Source of the DNA: Micromonospora phaseoli
Lineage (GTDB): Bacteria > Actinomycetota > Actinomycetes > Mycobacteriales > Micromonosporaceae
Assembly: GCF_900109115.1 (NCBI RefSeq)
Contig: NZ_FNYV01000001.1
Coordinates: 633,003 to 697,002, forward strand
Reading direction: 5' to 3'
Length of the DNA: 64,000 nt
Made by a program: the position numbers and the translations under genes. The notes below the pieces were generated by a model. It was not told the DNA's origin and ran no database searches. It saw only the letters and a list, made by a program, of their open reading frames with translations. Positions 32,558 through 40,669 of this stretch are shown here, in pieces; the stretch's first letter is position 1; each line of letters starts with the position of its first letter.

Positions 32558-33793
32558 ATGACGAGCACTTCCCTCGCGGCGCCGGCGACCACCCCGCCCG
32601 GGCGTACGGACGCCGACCGCCTGCCGTCGCTGACCGGCCTGCGGTGGGTCGCCGCGCTGCTGGTCTTCGGTTTCCATGCCGGCACCATGCGGATCATCGC
32701 CGAGCCGGGCCACCAGGCGGTGGTCGGCGAGATCTTCACCCTCGGCCTGTCCGGGGTGCAGTTCTTCTTCATCCTCAGCGGTTTCGTGCTGGTCTGGTCG
32801 GCCCGGCCGGGTGACTCCCGGCGACGGTTCTGGCGACGCCGGTTGGCCAAGATCTACCCGAACCACCTGGTGCTCTGGGTGCTGGCCATGCTGGCGATGC
32901 TGTGGTTCGCCGACCCGATCAACCCGGTGGCCGCACTGGAGAACCTCTTCCTGGTGCAGGCCTGGGATCCTCGGCCCGGCTACTTCTACAGTGTCAACAA
33001 CGTGAGCTGGTCGCTCTCCTGCGAACTGTTCTTCTACCTGTGCCTGCCGCTGGCGCTGCCGGCGGTGCGCAGGGCCCGGCCATGGATGCTGTGGGCCGTG
33101 GTGATCGCGGTGCCGCTGCTGATCGTGGCGCTCTGGCCCGGGCAGACGCTGGTGCCGGAGCAGAGCCGCTGGTGGTTCGCCCAGGTGTTTCCGCTGGTCC
33201 GGTCGCTGGAGTTCTGGCTGGGGGTGGCTGCGGCCGAACTCATGCTGCGCGGGCGCTGGCGGGGCCCTCGGCTGCCCCTGGCCAGTCTGATCTTCGTCGC
33301 GACCTGGGTGGCGGCCTCCCTCTGGATCCGGGCCGAATTCTGGTCGGCGCTGCTGTCGGTGGCGTACGTCCTGGTCATCGCCGCGGCGGCGGACGCCGAC
33401 GTGCACGGGCGGCGCTCACCGCTGCGCTCCCGCCCGATGGTCTGGCTCGGCGAGGTCTCCTTCGCCTTCTACCTGGTGCACGTCTTCGTGATCATGACGA
33501 TCCTGCGGCTGACCGGCGACTGGGGGACTGGCCTGCCCGGCTGGTGGGGTCCGCTCGCCGTGATCGGGTTCCTCCTGCTCACCCTGGCGCTGGCCGGGCT
33601 GCTGCACCGGTACGTGGAACAGCCGATGATGCGCCGGCTGGCGCCACCCCGGGCGGCGCCGGGTGGTGCACCGCGACCGCTGGCGTCGGTTGGATCGCCG
33701 GCCGGAGCCCTCCCGCTGCAGCGGGCGCCGCAGGGCGACGCGGACCCGACGACGTACGCCGAGCAGGACCGGACCGTCCATCCCGGACGGTGA
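32558..33793 (+). CDS. Acyltransferase-3 family membrane protein (OafA-like)
   Basis: A 411-residue integral membrane acyltransferase with about ten transmembrane segments. The N-terminal PSLTGLRWVAALLVFGFHAG contains the conserved Arg and the essential His of the family. FFFILSGFVLVWSAR near residues 68-82 is the second signature, and RRFWRRRLAKIYPNHL near 90 the third. Such proteins move acetyl or other acyl groups across the membrane onto surface sugars. The ATG at 32558 has GGGAGGTGGG upstream. The C-terminal 50 residues are Pro/Ala-rich and probably cytoplasmic. It could modify the surface polymers encoded on either side. There is no operon partner. Confidence 0.88.
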   Translation: MTSTSLAAPATTPPGRTDADRLPSLTGLRWVAALLVFGFHAGTMRIIAEPGHQAVVGEIFTLGLSGVQFFFILSGFVLVWSARPGDSRRRFWRRRLAKIYPNHLVLWVLAMLAMLWFADPINPVAALENLFLVQAWDPRPGYFYSVNNVSWSLSCELFFYLCLPLALPAVRRARPWMLWAVVIAVPLLIVALWPGQTLVPEQSRWWFAQVFPLVRSLEFWLGVAAAELMLRGRWRGPRLPLASLIFVATWVAASLWIRAEFWSALLSVAYVLVIAAAADADVHGRRSPLRSRPMVWLGEVSFAFYLVHVFVIMTILRLTGDWGTGLPGWWGPLAVIGFLLLTLALAGLLHRYVEQPMMRRLAPPRAAPGGAPRPLASVGSPAGALPLQRAPQGDADPTTYAEQDRTVHPGR

Positions 33794-33904
33794 GCCGCAG
33801 GCGGCGTGACCTGCGAAGATCGGCGTCGACGTGGACGGCGCGCCGAACGGCGCGACACGCCCGCGCACGGTGCGATCGGGCGGTCGTGGCGGTAGCGTGA
33901 CGAT

Positions 33905-34384
33905 GTGCTTCCCGTCGCGCTCGCCTGTCCCCTGTGGTGGCTGGCGCGCTGGGCCGCGCGGGTGCTGACCGGGTTCGCGGTCGCTGCTGCCTTCACCCTC
34001 GGCGCCTGGGCCGCGCCCGCCAGCGCTGGGCCAGCCTGGGCCGCGCCCGCCAGTGCCGAGCCTGCCAGTGCGGGGCCAGCCTGGGCCGTGCCCGCCGATC
34101 AGCGCGGCGTTGCCGGGACCGTCCGGTCGGCGGCCGACACCACCCCGCCATCGGCCCGCGCCGGACGGGACGCCGCCGCGCCCGACGAGCTGACCGGCGC
34201 CACGACACCGATCGTGCTGGACGCCGGTGCGCGCGCCGACCAGACCGGCGCGCCCACGACGCCGCCGGTGGCTCCCGGTCGACCCGGGCTGAGGGTGCTC
34301 GGGACGGCCAGCACCGAGATCGTGTCGGTCCGGGCCGCTGTCGTGCTGGATGCCCAGGCGGCTCGCGGCCCTCCGCACGCCTGA
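33905..34384 (+). CDS. Hypothetical Ala/Pro-rich exported protein
   Basis: A 159-residue protein with one hydrophobic N-terminal segment (residues about 8-36) that could be a signal peptide or anchor. A repeat region follows built on PASAGPAWAAP, then an acidic and Thr/Pro-rich tail. The GTG at 33905 is the likely start; no strong ribosome-binding site is visible. No domain is recognised and the low-complexity composition makes the prediction uncertain. It lies upstream of another unknown gene on the same strand. Confidence 0.4.
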   Translation: MLPVALACPLWWLARWAARVLTGFAVAAAFTLGAWAAPASAGPAWAAPASAEPASAGPAWAVPADQRGVAGTVRSAADTTPPSARAGRDAAAPDELTGATTPIVLDAGARADQTGAPTTPPVAPGRPGLRVLGTASTEIVSVRAAVVLDAQAARGPPHA

Positions 34385-34566
34385 TTCCGACGACCGTCGC
34401 GTCGAGGTCCGGACATCCGGACACCGCACCCGTCCTGAGCCGTTGAGCCGGCCCGCCCACAGCTGGCGCGGTCCCGCCGGTGGCTCGACTTCCCTGTCGT
34501 GGTCGCGCCACGACGATCCGCTGCCGGACGGCGCCGTCGCCGTTCCGATCCTCCGCGAGGTACCAC

Positions 34567-35343
34567 ATGGAGAAGACCGTTCTCTACCAGTTCCTGATCG
34601 AGGTGCCCCGGGCCGCCGCCATCTGGTCGGTGCTGCTCGTGCTCGCGCTCGGCGTGCTCACGGCACTGGTCGCGCGCCCCGAGCCGACCGAGCCGACCGA
34701 GCCGGCCGGGTCGGCCGAGGAGCCCGCCGGCCGGGCCGAGGAGCGCGCCGCGACCGAGGCGGCCGATCTGCGCCGCTACGCGGGCGAGGTGGCGGTGGCG
34801 GCGACCGGCGCCGCGCAGAACGCCGATCGGCGGCGTACGGCGTGGCGGACCGCCCAGACGGAGTTGGACCGAGCCTGGGCCGCGTACGACGAGGCGGAGT
34901 CCACGGCTCGCCGGCTGGCCGGCACCGCCGGGCTGCCCACCCCGCGCACGTCGCGCACCCCCGCCGAGTACGCGGCCCGGGAGCGCTGGCTGCACCGCGC
35001 CGCGATGGCCGCCCACTGGCGCGGTGACCTGACCGCCCGGCAGTTGAGCGACGTGCTGGCGCGCCGGGCCGGCTGGGACCCCCGGCGTCACCCGGCCGAG
35101 CAGGAGGTCATCCTCGCCCGGGTGGTACGCGACAGCCGCCTGGCCGCCTACCGGGCCGCCGCCGAGCGGGAGCGCGACCTGTGGCGGGCGGCGGAGTTCG
35201 CCACCGAGGCGTCCCGTGCCCTGTCGGCCGAGGCGTACGCGGCCGTGGCGCGGCTCCGGCCGAACCGGATGCCCGCTCCCCGGCCGGCCACCGTCGGTCG
35301 TCCGACGGCGGTTCCTCGCTGGCGGCCCGCCCGACTCGGCTGA
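34567..35343 (+). CDS. Hypothetical protein with N-terminal membrane anchor and coiled coil
   Basis: A 258-residue protein. Residues 15-37 form one transmembrane segment, followed by an acidic Pro/Glu repeat (EPTEPTEPAG). A long Ala/Arg/Glu-rich region (about 60-230) then shows heptad-like spacing and probably forms helices or a coiled coil facing the cytoplasm or periplasm. The C-terminus is basic and Pro-rich. The ATG at 34567 has GAGGT upstream. I do not recognise a family. It ends 208 bp before the predicted promoter of the riboswitch region. Confidence 0.6.
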   Translation: MEKTVLYQFLIEVPRAAAIWSVLLVLALGVLTALVARPEPTEPTEPAGSAEEPAGRAEERAATEAADLRRYAGEVAVAATGAAQNADRRRTAWRTAQTELDRAWAAYDEAESTARRLAGTAGLPTPRTSRTPAEYAARERWLHRAAMAAHWRGDLTARQLSDVLARRAGWDPRRHPAEQEVILARVVRDSRLAAYRAAAERERDLWRAAEFATEASRALSAEAYAAVARLRPNRMPAPRPATVGRPTAVPRWRPARLG

Positions 35344-35551
35344 GATTCAGTGAGCCGGGTCACATCGCCGTCGAATCCGGTCAGTACGCGTAGTCGGGCC
35401 GATTACCGCAGCAATCTCCGTCGGCATTGTCCGGACCTTGTCCGGTTGTCGCCGAATGGGCCTGGAATGCCATGATCGCCATTGAGTGACGCCAGTTCCT
35501 GGATACCCGAAAATTGCGCCACTGGATCATGTTTAAGCAGCTCAGGCCAGG

Positions 35552-35580
35552 TTGGCTTCGACGTGACCGGCCAGTAGTGT
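35552..35580 (+). promoter_or_regulatory. Promoter ahead of the c-di-AMP riboswitch
   Basis: TTGGCT (35552-35557) and TAGTGT (35575-35580) are separated by 17 bp, a good match to the actinobacterial housekeeping promoter pattern. Transcription would begin near 35587, just before the riboswitch aptamer. Confidence 0.65.
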
Positions 35581-35594
35581 CAGCGCGTCCGGTG

Positions 35595-35755
35595 CGGTAA
35601 CCGATCGCAAGAGGCGACGCCGCACCGACCCGCTCAATCGTGATCTCACGAACCGGGGACCCACTGCACCACTGGGGTGAATCCGCGAATCCTCGCGGTA
35701 GGGCGACTTCCCGCCCGAATCCGTCAGCTAACCCGGTCGGCGGTGTCGGAAGGAG
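35595..35755 (+). promoter_or_regulatory. c-di-AMP riboswitch (ydaO/yuaA class)
   Basis: The conserved blocks of the ydaO aptamer are present in order. They are ACGAACCGGGGACCC at about 35648-35662, ACTGGGGTGAATCCG at about 35671-35685, CGGTAGGGCG at about 35696-35705 and CCGAATCCGTCAGCTAACCC at about 35715-35734. A closing stem is possible between CCGACC (about 35625) and GGTCGG (about 35735). This class binds c-di-AMP and in actinobacteria commonly sits ahead of secreted wall hydrolases. Here it precedes a 28-codon frame and a secreted C39-like peptidase. The aptamer ends next to GGAAGGAG (35748-35755). The outer limits are approximate. Confidence 0.88.
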
Positions 35756-35765
35756 TTCCAACCTC

Positions 35766-35852
35766 GTGCAGTCCGTTGTGATCCCCCCGTTGTTCCCCCG
35801 CCTCCACGGCACCACGGTGTCCGCGCTCGCCGGCCTGGCCGCCGCGAGCTGA
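35766..35852 (+). CDS. 28-codon small open reading frame behind the riboswitch
   Basis: GTG start ten bases after a strong GGAAGGAG site. The frame encodes 28 residues, ending with a hydrophobic Ala/Leu-rich run (VSALAGLAAAS). It could be a leader peptide used in the riboswitch expression platform, a small membrane peptide, or chance. The good ribosome-binding site immediately after the aptamer argues that it is translated. Confidence 0.45.
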   Translation: MQSVVIPPLFPRLHGTTVSALAGLAAAS

Positions 35853-35869
35853 CCACCGGTCACCGTCGC

Positions 35870-35888
35870 CGCCCGGTGTCCCCGGGCG
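35870..35888 (+). terminator. Compact GC hairpin in the riboswitch leader
   Basis: CGCCCGG and CCGGGCG pair around a five-base loop between the small frame and the peptidase gene. It could be the terminator or attenuator part of the riboswitch platform; no U-tract follows. Confidence 0.4.
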
Positions 35889-35999
35889 CACCCCTGGAAC
35901 GGCCCATCCCGCTCACCCCGGGCGGTCGTCGGTACCTCGATGCCGACCCGACCGCCGGAGCCGGTGCGCCGCTCTCCCCTCAGTCCTGTGGAGGAACCC

Positions 36000-36863
36000 G
36001 TGAAGCACACCCTCTCCCGCCAGCTCCGCCGGCTGGCCACGGAACGTCCGTACCAGATCGCCGCCGCGTCAGCCGCCGCGCTCGTGCTGGCGACCGGCAT
36101 CGGTGCCGCGCTCGCCGGCACCGAGGAGACCCCGGCCGCCGCGCACACCACGACCGCCGTCGCCGAGCTGCGCGGTGACACCGCGGCGTCGCGCAACCAG
36201 AGTCCGGCCGAGGCCACCCCGTCGACCACCGCGCCGAGCAGCGCCGCGCCGAGCAGCGCAGCGCCGGCCAGCACCACCGCCTCCCCCTCGCCGAAGCCCA
36301 CCTCGGCAGCGCCCGACCCCGATGTGACCAGCAAGAAGGCGGCGCCGAAGCCGCCCGCGTCGAAAATCCTCAAGTACGACCACCAGGCCCAGATCAACGG
36401 GTACTACTGCGGCCCCGCCGCCGTACGCAACGCGCTCAGCGCCGCCGGCGTCGAGCGCGGCCAGGATGCCCTGGCGGGCCAGCTCGGCACCACGTACGCC
36501 GGCACCAACTCGGCCGAGGACACCACCCGTGTCCTGAACGCCACCGTCGAGGGCAGCCCCTACGAGACCACGATGATCCGTGGCGGTGCGGCCACCCCGG
36601 CCCAGATGGACCAGCTCCAGGCGGACGTCGTCGCCGCAGTCACCGACGGGCGGGGCGTCGTGGTGAACGTGGCCGGCAGCGTCACCGACACCGCCGGTCG
36701 TTGGCACTCCTTCCCCGGCGGCCACTACGTCGCCGTGGTCGGCTACGAGGACGGCGGCCGGCTGGTCCGGATCGCCGACTCGGCCGACGCCTCGTACCCG
36801 TCGTACTGGGTGAGCACCATCGATCTCGCCAACTGGGCCGCGACCCGCGGCTACTCGGCCTGA
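36000..36863 (+). CDS. Secreted C39-like cysteine peptidase
   Basis: A 287-residue exported protein. The N-terminal signal/anchor lies at about residues 19-42. A Ser/Thr/Ala/Pro-rich linker of some 80 residues follows, then a peptidase C39-like domain from about 122 to the end. The catalytic Cys is in GYYCGPAAVRNALSAAG near residue 137 and the His in GGHYVAVVGYEDGG near 241; an ADSAD segment near 259 gives the third residue. C39-like domains cleave peptides, often at double-Gly sites, or act on wall peptides. The start is the GTG at 36000 behind GGAGG. The upstream riboswitch should make expression respond to c-di-AMP and so to wall or osmotic state. A perfect 17-bp hairpin follows. Confidence 0.87.
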   Translation: MKHTLSRQLRRLATERPYQIAAASAAALVLATGIGAALAGTEETPAAAHTTTAVAELRGDTAASRNQSPAEATPSTTAPSSAAPSSAAPASTTASPSPKPTSAAPDPDVTSKKAAPKPPASKILKYDHQAQINGYYCGPAAVRNALSAAGVERGQDALAGQLGTTYAGTNSAEDTTRVLNATVEGSPYETTMIRGGAATPAQMDQLQADVVAAVTDGRGVVVNVAGSVTDTAGRWHSFPGGHYVAVVGYEDGGRLVRIADSADASYPSYWVSTIDLANWAATRGYSA

Positions 36864-36877
36864 TTGACGCGTAACGC

Positions 36878-36913
36878 ACGGAAGCCCTCGGCCGACCGGC
36901 CGAGGGCTTCCGT
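36878..36913 (+). terminator. Perfect 17-bp hairpin terminator of the C39 peptidase gene
   Basis: The arms 36878-36894 and 36897-36913 are exact complements with only two bases between, beginning 14 bp past the stop codon. It is strong enough to terminate despite lacking a T-run. Confidence 0.85.
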
Positions 36914-37017
36914 GTCGGGTACGTCAGGCGCGCGGGCCGTGCTGCTTCGCCAGGCCGACGAAGCTCGCCGGTCGGCGAGCTGATGCGGCGCCGAGGGGGC
37001 AGTGTTCCTCGAACTGT

Positions 37018-37053
37018 GATGTCACCTGGACATGATCATGTCCAGGTGACATC
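37018..37053. terminator. Perfect 36-bp palindrome downstream of a DUF4360 gene
   Basis: An 18-bp half-site and its exact complement meet with no spacer, centred on CATGATCATG between 37035 and 37036. It begins 22 bp after the minus-strand stop and probably acts as terminator. As a cruciform-forming perfect palindrome it could also be a protein-binding or recombination site. Confidence 0.75.
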
Positions 37054-37075
37054 AGGCCGGAGCCGGACCAGGGGA

Positions 37076-37726
37076 TCAGCACCGCTCCCAATTGAGGTTG
37101 AACAGGGTGTCGACGTCGCCCTCGGTCGTCGTCATCGACATGCTGACGTTCGAGCTTGCGGTGCCGGCGTCCACCCTCAGCTCGGTGTTGACGTTCAGCA
37201 CCCGTTGCTGTCCGCAGGGTACGTAGACCAGCACGGGGGCGACGTCCGAGGTTCCCCAGAAGCCGTTGTACGGCCCGGTGAACGTCGCGTCTGTGTGGCT
37301 GGTCTCGGACGAACCCTGCCAGTAGTAGCTTGTGCGCTGTCGGCCTGTCGCCCCGGTGGGGATCCGGGCCCGGCCACGGTAGTCGGCCGCGGCGATGGCG
37401 ATGGTCCAGCCCGCCGGCACGCTGACGAGCACGCCGAGCTGGCAGTTCTTCCGGCTGGCCGGCGCGTCGATGCCCCGGCCGGCCGTAGCGACGAAGTCGT
37501 AGTACCGGATCCGGAAGCCGGTGTTGTCGGGGTGGGCGACCACCCGGGCGGTGCCGGGCGCACAGCCCGAGCCATTGGCTGCTATCACCTCGACGGTGAT
37601 CTCGCTCGCCGGCGGTGCGGCGGATCCGGCCGGTGCGGCGTGGGCCGGCGCGGACAGGGACAACGCGAGAACCGTGCCGAGTAAGGCGAAGATCCCGTGT
37701 CTCGCGCCGACGAGGTTCTTTGTCAT
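37076..37726 (-). CDS. Secreted DUF4360 protein (copy 1)
   Basis: A 216-residue secreted protein. The signal peptide covers about residues 1-30 (ALSLSAPAHA end). The mature region starts with an ITVEVIAANGSGCAPGTA block and contains NCQLGVLVSVPAGWTIAIAAADYRG, GPYNGFWGTSD, a YVPCGQQRVLNVNTELRV stretch and a final NLNWERC; these parts are characteristic of DUF4360 (given here in pieces). Cysteines at the start, middle and end suggest disulphides. The family is found in secreted fungal and actinobacterial proteins without known function. GAGAGGAACGG precedes the ATG. Its paralogue is transcribed divergently across 471 bp. Confidence 0.85.
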   Translation of the reverse strand: MTKNLVGARHGIFALLGTVLALSLSAPAHAAPAGSAAPPASEITVEVIAANGSGCAPGTARVVAHPDNTGFRIRYYDFVATAGRGIDAPASRKNCQLGVLVSVPAGWTIAIAAADYRGRARIPTGATGRQRTSYYWQGSSETSHTDATFTGPYNGFWGTSDVAPVLVYVPCGQQRVLNVNTELRVDAGTASSNVSMSMTTTEGDVDTLFNLNWERC

Positions 37727-38126
37727 TCCGTTCCTCTCGGATGCAGTTGATGTTCATCGAATTCAACTCGTGCATGATCGCCGTTTAGCCCCTGATGCTC
37801 TTCGCTTGCTGCCTCATTGCAGTGGATCGAGGATGTTGGTTGGGAGCTTCCGGTAGCGTTCTGCGAGAGGATGGTAGCGACGGGGAAGAAAATCTGCAAG
37901 CATCGGCACACTTCTATGTGATCAATAGCTTACGAACTCTTGATCGGATTGCCGTAAGTTGAGATCAGGGTCCAGAAGCCTTGCTACGTAGGGGTTTTGA
38001 GTGTGATCCGTCCATGCATTGATCAAGGTGACTGTGCGATCTTCGTCCCTCCCGGTTGGCTCGGGGTGGCCAGATTCGGCAGAATTGAAAGCGGCTCGCG
38101 TTTGATCTGGCGAGAATGAGATTACG
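37727..38126. other. Low-GC intergenic region between divergent DUF4360 paralogues
   Basis: No gene is visible. The stretch is clearly richer in A and T than the rest of the window. It has several TGATCA/TTGATC motifs (near 37919, 37940 and 38021), which may be binding sites for a shared regulator. Promoters for both neighbours must lie here or just beside it. Confidence 0.5.
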
Positions 38127-38156
38127 TTGACATGCGTCTATGTTTTTACGTAGCTT
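38127..38156 (+). promoter_or_regulatory. Consensus promoter of DUF4360 copy 2
   Basis: A perfect TTGACA at 38127-38132 is followed by an 18-bp spacer and TAGCTT at 38151-38156. The start site would be near 38163, giving a leader of about 35 bases that ends in GGAGGAGG before the ATG at 38198. Confidence 0.75.
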
Positions 38157-38197
38157 GTGCGGCAGGTTGCGTCGTTTCCTGTATCGGAGGAGGATTC

Positions 38198-38845
38198 ATG
38201 CAAAAACTGCTGACGCGTGGCGGCGTGGTGCTTGCGCTACTCGCTTCATCGTTGGTCGTTGGGGCGCCAGCGTCCGCTAAGGGAATCATGGACGACCCGC
38301 CCACCGACAAGGTCGTGATCGACCTTGTCGCGATGGCCGGCTCCGGCTGCCGGCCGGGCACCGCCGATGTCGCGGTCTCCCCGGACAACACCGCCTTCAC
38401 CACCATCTACAGCGACTACCTGGTCCAGGCGGGCCCGGGCATTCCGGTCACCGACGGTCGCCGGAACTGCCAACTCAACGTGCTGGTCCATGCCCCGGCC
38501 GGCTACACCTTCGCGATCGTCAAGGTGGACTACCGCGGGTACGGGCTGCTCAACCGGGGCGCCATCGCCTCGACGCGGGCGAACTACTATTTCCAGGGCA
38601 TGTCGCAAAGCACCTTCAGCAACCATGCGATCCCCGCGCCGCTCGACGACAACTGGATGGTGACCGACGAGGTGCCGATCGCCTCCGTGGTCTGGCACCC
38701 CTGCGGCGAGTTGCGCAACCTCAACATGAACACCGAGCTGCGCCTGAGCCGGGGAAGCTCGTCGGGGACCAGCTTCCTCACCATGGACTCGACCGACGGC
38801 AGCATCCAAACGATGTACCACCTCGCGTGGCAGCCCTGCCCGTGA
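38198..38845 (+). CDS. Secreted DUF4360 protein (copy 2)
   Basis: A 215-residue secreted protein, paralogue of the divergent neighbour. The signal peptide covers about residues 1-28 (GAPASA end). The mature domain shares the AGSGCRPGTADVAVSPDNTAF block, RRNCQLNVLVHAPAGYTFAI, WHPCGELRNLNMNTELRL and final LAWQPCP segments (given in pieces), keeping the same cysteine positions. I chose the ATG at 38198 behind GGAGGAGG; the frame is open 22 codons further upstream but that stretch overlaps the promoter. The good consensus promoter suggests strong expression. The function is unknown. Confidence 0.87.
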   Translation: MQKLLTRGGVVLALLASSLVVGAPASAKGIMDDPPTDKVVIDLVAMAGSGCRPGTADVAVSPDNTAFTTIYSDYLVQAGPGIPVTDGRRNCQLNVLVHAPAGYTFAIVKVDYRGYGLLNRGAIASTRANYYFQGMSQSTFSNHAIPAPLDDNWMVTDEVPIASVVWHPCGELRNLNMNTELRLSRGSSSGTSFLTMDSTDGSIQTMYHLAWQPCP

Positions 38846-39004
38846 CCTGAAATCCGCACCCGTGCAGCTCAGGAGGGTGGTCGGCGACGCCGGCCACCCT
38901 CGCGGACCGCCAGGGGTCAACACCGCCGCACGGGTACGCCCTGCGGTGGCGGGCGGTGGTTGTTACGGTCGACGCCTCGATCGGCGAGAGGGCGGCGAGC
39001 GGGT

Positions 39005-39802
39005 ATGCGGGTGACGATGACGAGTGTCCCGGCCCGGCCCGGCCGGGTGAACGAGGACTTCGTCGGTGCCGTGCCGACGGCAGCGGTGGTGATCGACGGT
39101 GCCGGCGGTTTCGCCGGCGCTGACGCGGTCTGCCGGCACGGGGTGACCTGGTACGCCCACCGCCTGGGCGGCACCCTCCTCGGTCTCCTGCCACTCGCCC
39201 AGGGCCGCAGCCTTCCGGCGCTGCTCGCCGAGGCCATCGAGCAGGTGACGGACGAGCATCGGGACACCTGCGACGTCGCCGACCCGATCAGTCCGTCGGC
39301 GACCGTGGCCATCCTGCGGGTGTCCGGCGGGATCGTCGATCACCTGGTGCTCGGCGACTCGGTCCTCGTGCTCGACCGGACGGACGCCGCACCGCTCGTC
39401 GTGTCCGACCCCCGGGAGGTGGTCGTCAGCCGGTCCTACCTGCCGGCGCTCCAGGCCGTCGCCGAGGGCAGCGACGAACACCGTCGGATCCTCCGCGACC
39501 TGCGCGCCAACCGGAACCGGCGGGGCGGCTTCTGGGTGGCCAAGGACGACCCGCGAGCGGCGGACGAGGCGGTCACCGGAAGGTGCCCGATCTCCGAGCT
39601 GACCGGTGCCGTGCTGCTCAGCAACGGGGCCAGCCGCCTCGTCGACCGGTTCCGGCTCGCCGACTGGCCAGCGGTGCTGGCCGTGCTGGCGTCGCACGGA
39701 CCCGCCGAGATCATCCATCGGGTCCGCGGGGCGGAGGCGCGCGCGGCGGTGGCGGCCGACGACGCGACGATCGCCCACTGCACCGACCTCCGCGACGACT
39801 GA
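39005..39802 (+). CDS. PP2C-like serine/threonine phosphatase domain protein
   Basis: A 265-residue single-domain protein. PP2C metal-binding blocks are kept in modified form: RVNEDFVGA near residue 20, VIDGAGGFAGAD near 34-45 (usually DGHGG), a VLGDSVLVL strand near 120 and ADDATIAH near the end. The central part between 135 and 210 is less like typical PP2C enzymes. It may dephosphorylate a signalling protein, perhaps one of the nearby STAS/RsbW partners, but it is not in an operon with them. The ATG at 39005 lies shortly after a weak GAGAGGG site. A methyltransferase gene follows 21 bp downstream on the same strand. Confidence 0.72.
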   Translation: MRVTMTSVPARPGRVNEDFVGAVPTAAVVIDGAGGFAGADAVCRHGVTWYAHRLGGTLLGLLPLAQGRSLPALLAEAIEQVTDEHRDTCDVADPISPSATVAILRVSGGIVDHLVLGDSVLVLDRTDAAPLVVSDPREVVVSRSYLPALQAVAEGSDEHRRILRDLRANRNRRGGFWVAKDDPRAADEAVTGRCPISELTGAVLLSNGASRLVDRFRLADWPAVLAVLASHGPAEIIHRVRGAEARAAVAADDATIAHCTDLRDD

Positions 39803-39823
39803 CCCGCCGCCGATACTTGGGCG

Positions 39824-40630
39824 ATGACGCAGGAACCGTACGTGGGGCTGGCCACGACCTTCGACACGGCGGCGGAGCTGTACGAGCGGGCCCGCCCGGG
39901 CTACCCGGAGCGGTTGTTCGCAGACCTGGCGGATTCGACGGGTCTGCGAACCGCGCAAGCCAGGGTGCTGGAGGTTGGCACGGGCACCGGGCAGGCCACC
40001 CGTGGGCTGCTGGCGCGCGGTTGGTGCGTCGTCTCCCTGGAGCCGGGGCGGGAACTGGCGGCGGTGGCGCGTCGCATGCTCGCCGGGCGGGGTGACGTAC
40101 ACGTCGTGGTGTCGCCCTTCGAGCGGTGGGCGGCCGGTGACCAGGAGCCGTTCGACCTCGTCTTCGCGGCGACATCGTGGCACTGGCTCGATCCGCAGGT
40201 CTCCTATGGTCGGGCCGCCGAACTGCTGCGTCCCGGCGGGCACCTCGCGATCGTCGCCACCGAGCATGTGTCACCGCCGGGCGGCGACGAGTTCTTCCGC
40301 CAGGTCGAACGGATCTACGACGAGGTCGGCATGGGCGACGGCCAGGGCGGCCCGAAGCCGCCCGAGGCGATCGCCGCCCCGGACGTGGCCGCGATCGACG
40401 AGAGCGGATTCTTCGCACCGCCGACCGTGCACCGCTACGTCTGGAGCCGCGAGTACACCGCCGAGGAGTATCTGGCGCTGCTCTCCACCTACTCCGGGCA
40501 CATCGCCGCGACACCGTGGCAACGCAGGACGTTGTTCACCGGCATCCGGGACATGATCGACTCCCGCCCGTCGGCGACGGTACGCAAGCACTACCTGAAC
40601 ATGCTCCAGATCGCCCGCCGGATCAGCTGA
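39824..40630 (+). CDS. Class I SAM-dependent methyltransferase
   Basis: A 268-residue methyltransferase of the UbiE/methyltransferase-11 type. Motif I is VLEVGTGTGQATRGL near residues 46-60, VVSLEPGREL follows as the acidic loop, FAATSWHWLD near 110-120 is motif IV, and LLRPGGHLAIV near 131-141 the post-motif. The phrase AELYERARPGYPERLF at the N-terminus is typical of a large actinobacterial group with unknown substrates. It is 21 bp behind the PP2C-like gene and probably cotranscribed. It converges with the RsbW-like gene. Confidence 0.9.
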   Translation: MTQEPYVGLATTFDTAAELYERARPGYPERLFADLADSTGLRTAQARVLEVGTGTGQATRGLLARGWCVVSLEPGRELAAVARRMLAGRGDVHVVVSPFERWAAGDQEPFDLVFAATSWHWLDPQVSYGRAAELLRPGGHLAIVATEHVSPPGGDEFFRQVERIYDEVGMGDGQGGPKPPEAIAAPDVAAIDESGFFAPPTVHRYVWSREYTAEEYLALLSTYSGHIAATPWQRRTLFTGIRDMIDSRPSATVRKHYLNMLQIARRIS

Positions 40631-40669
40631 TCCCCGACTCGCCGCGCCGAACCGGCGTGCCGTCTCCGC

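Noticed and set aside
35640..35765. Longer version of the 28-codon frame starting inside the riboswitch
   Set aside because: This part is occupied by conserved aptamer sequence; a ribosome-binding site exists only for the GTG at 35766.
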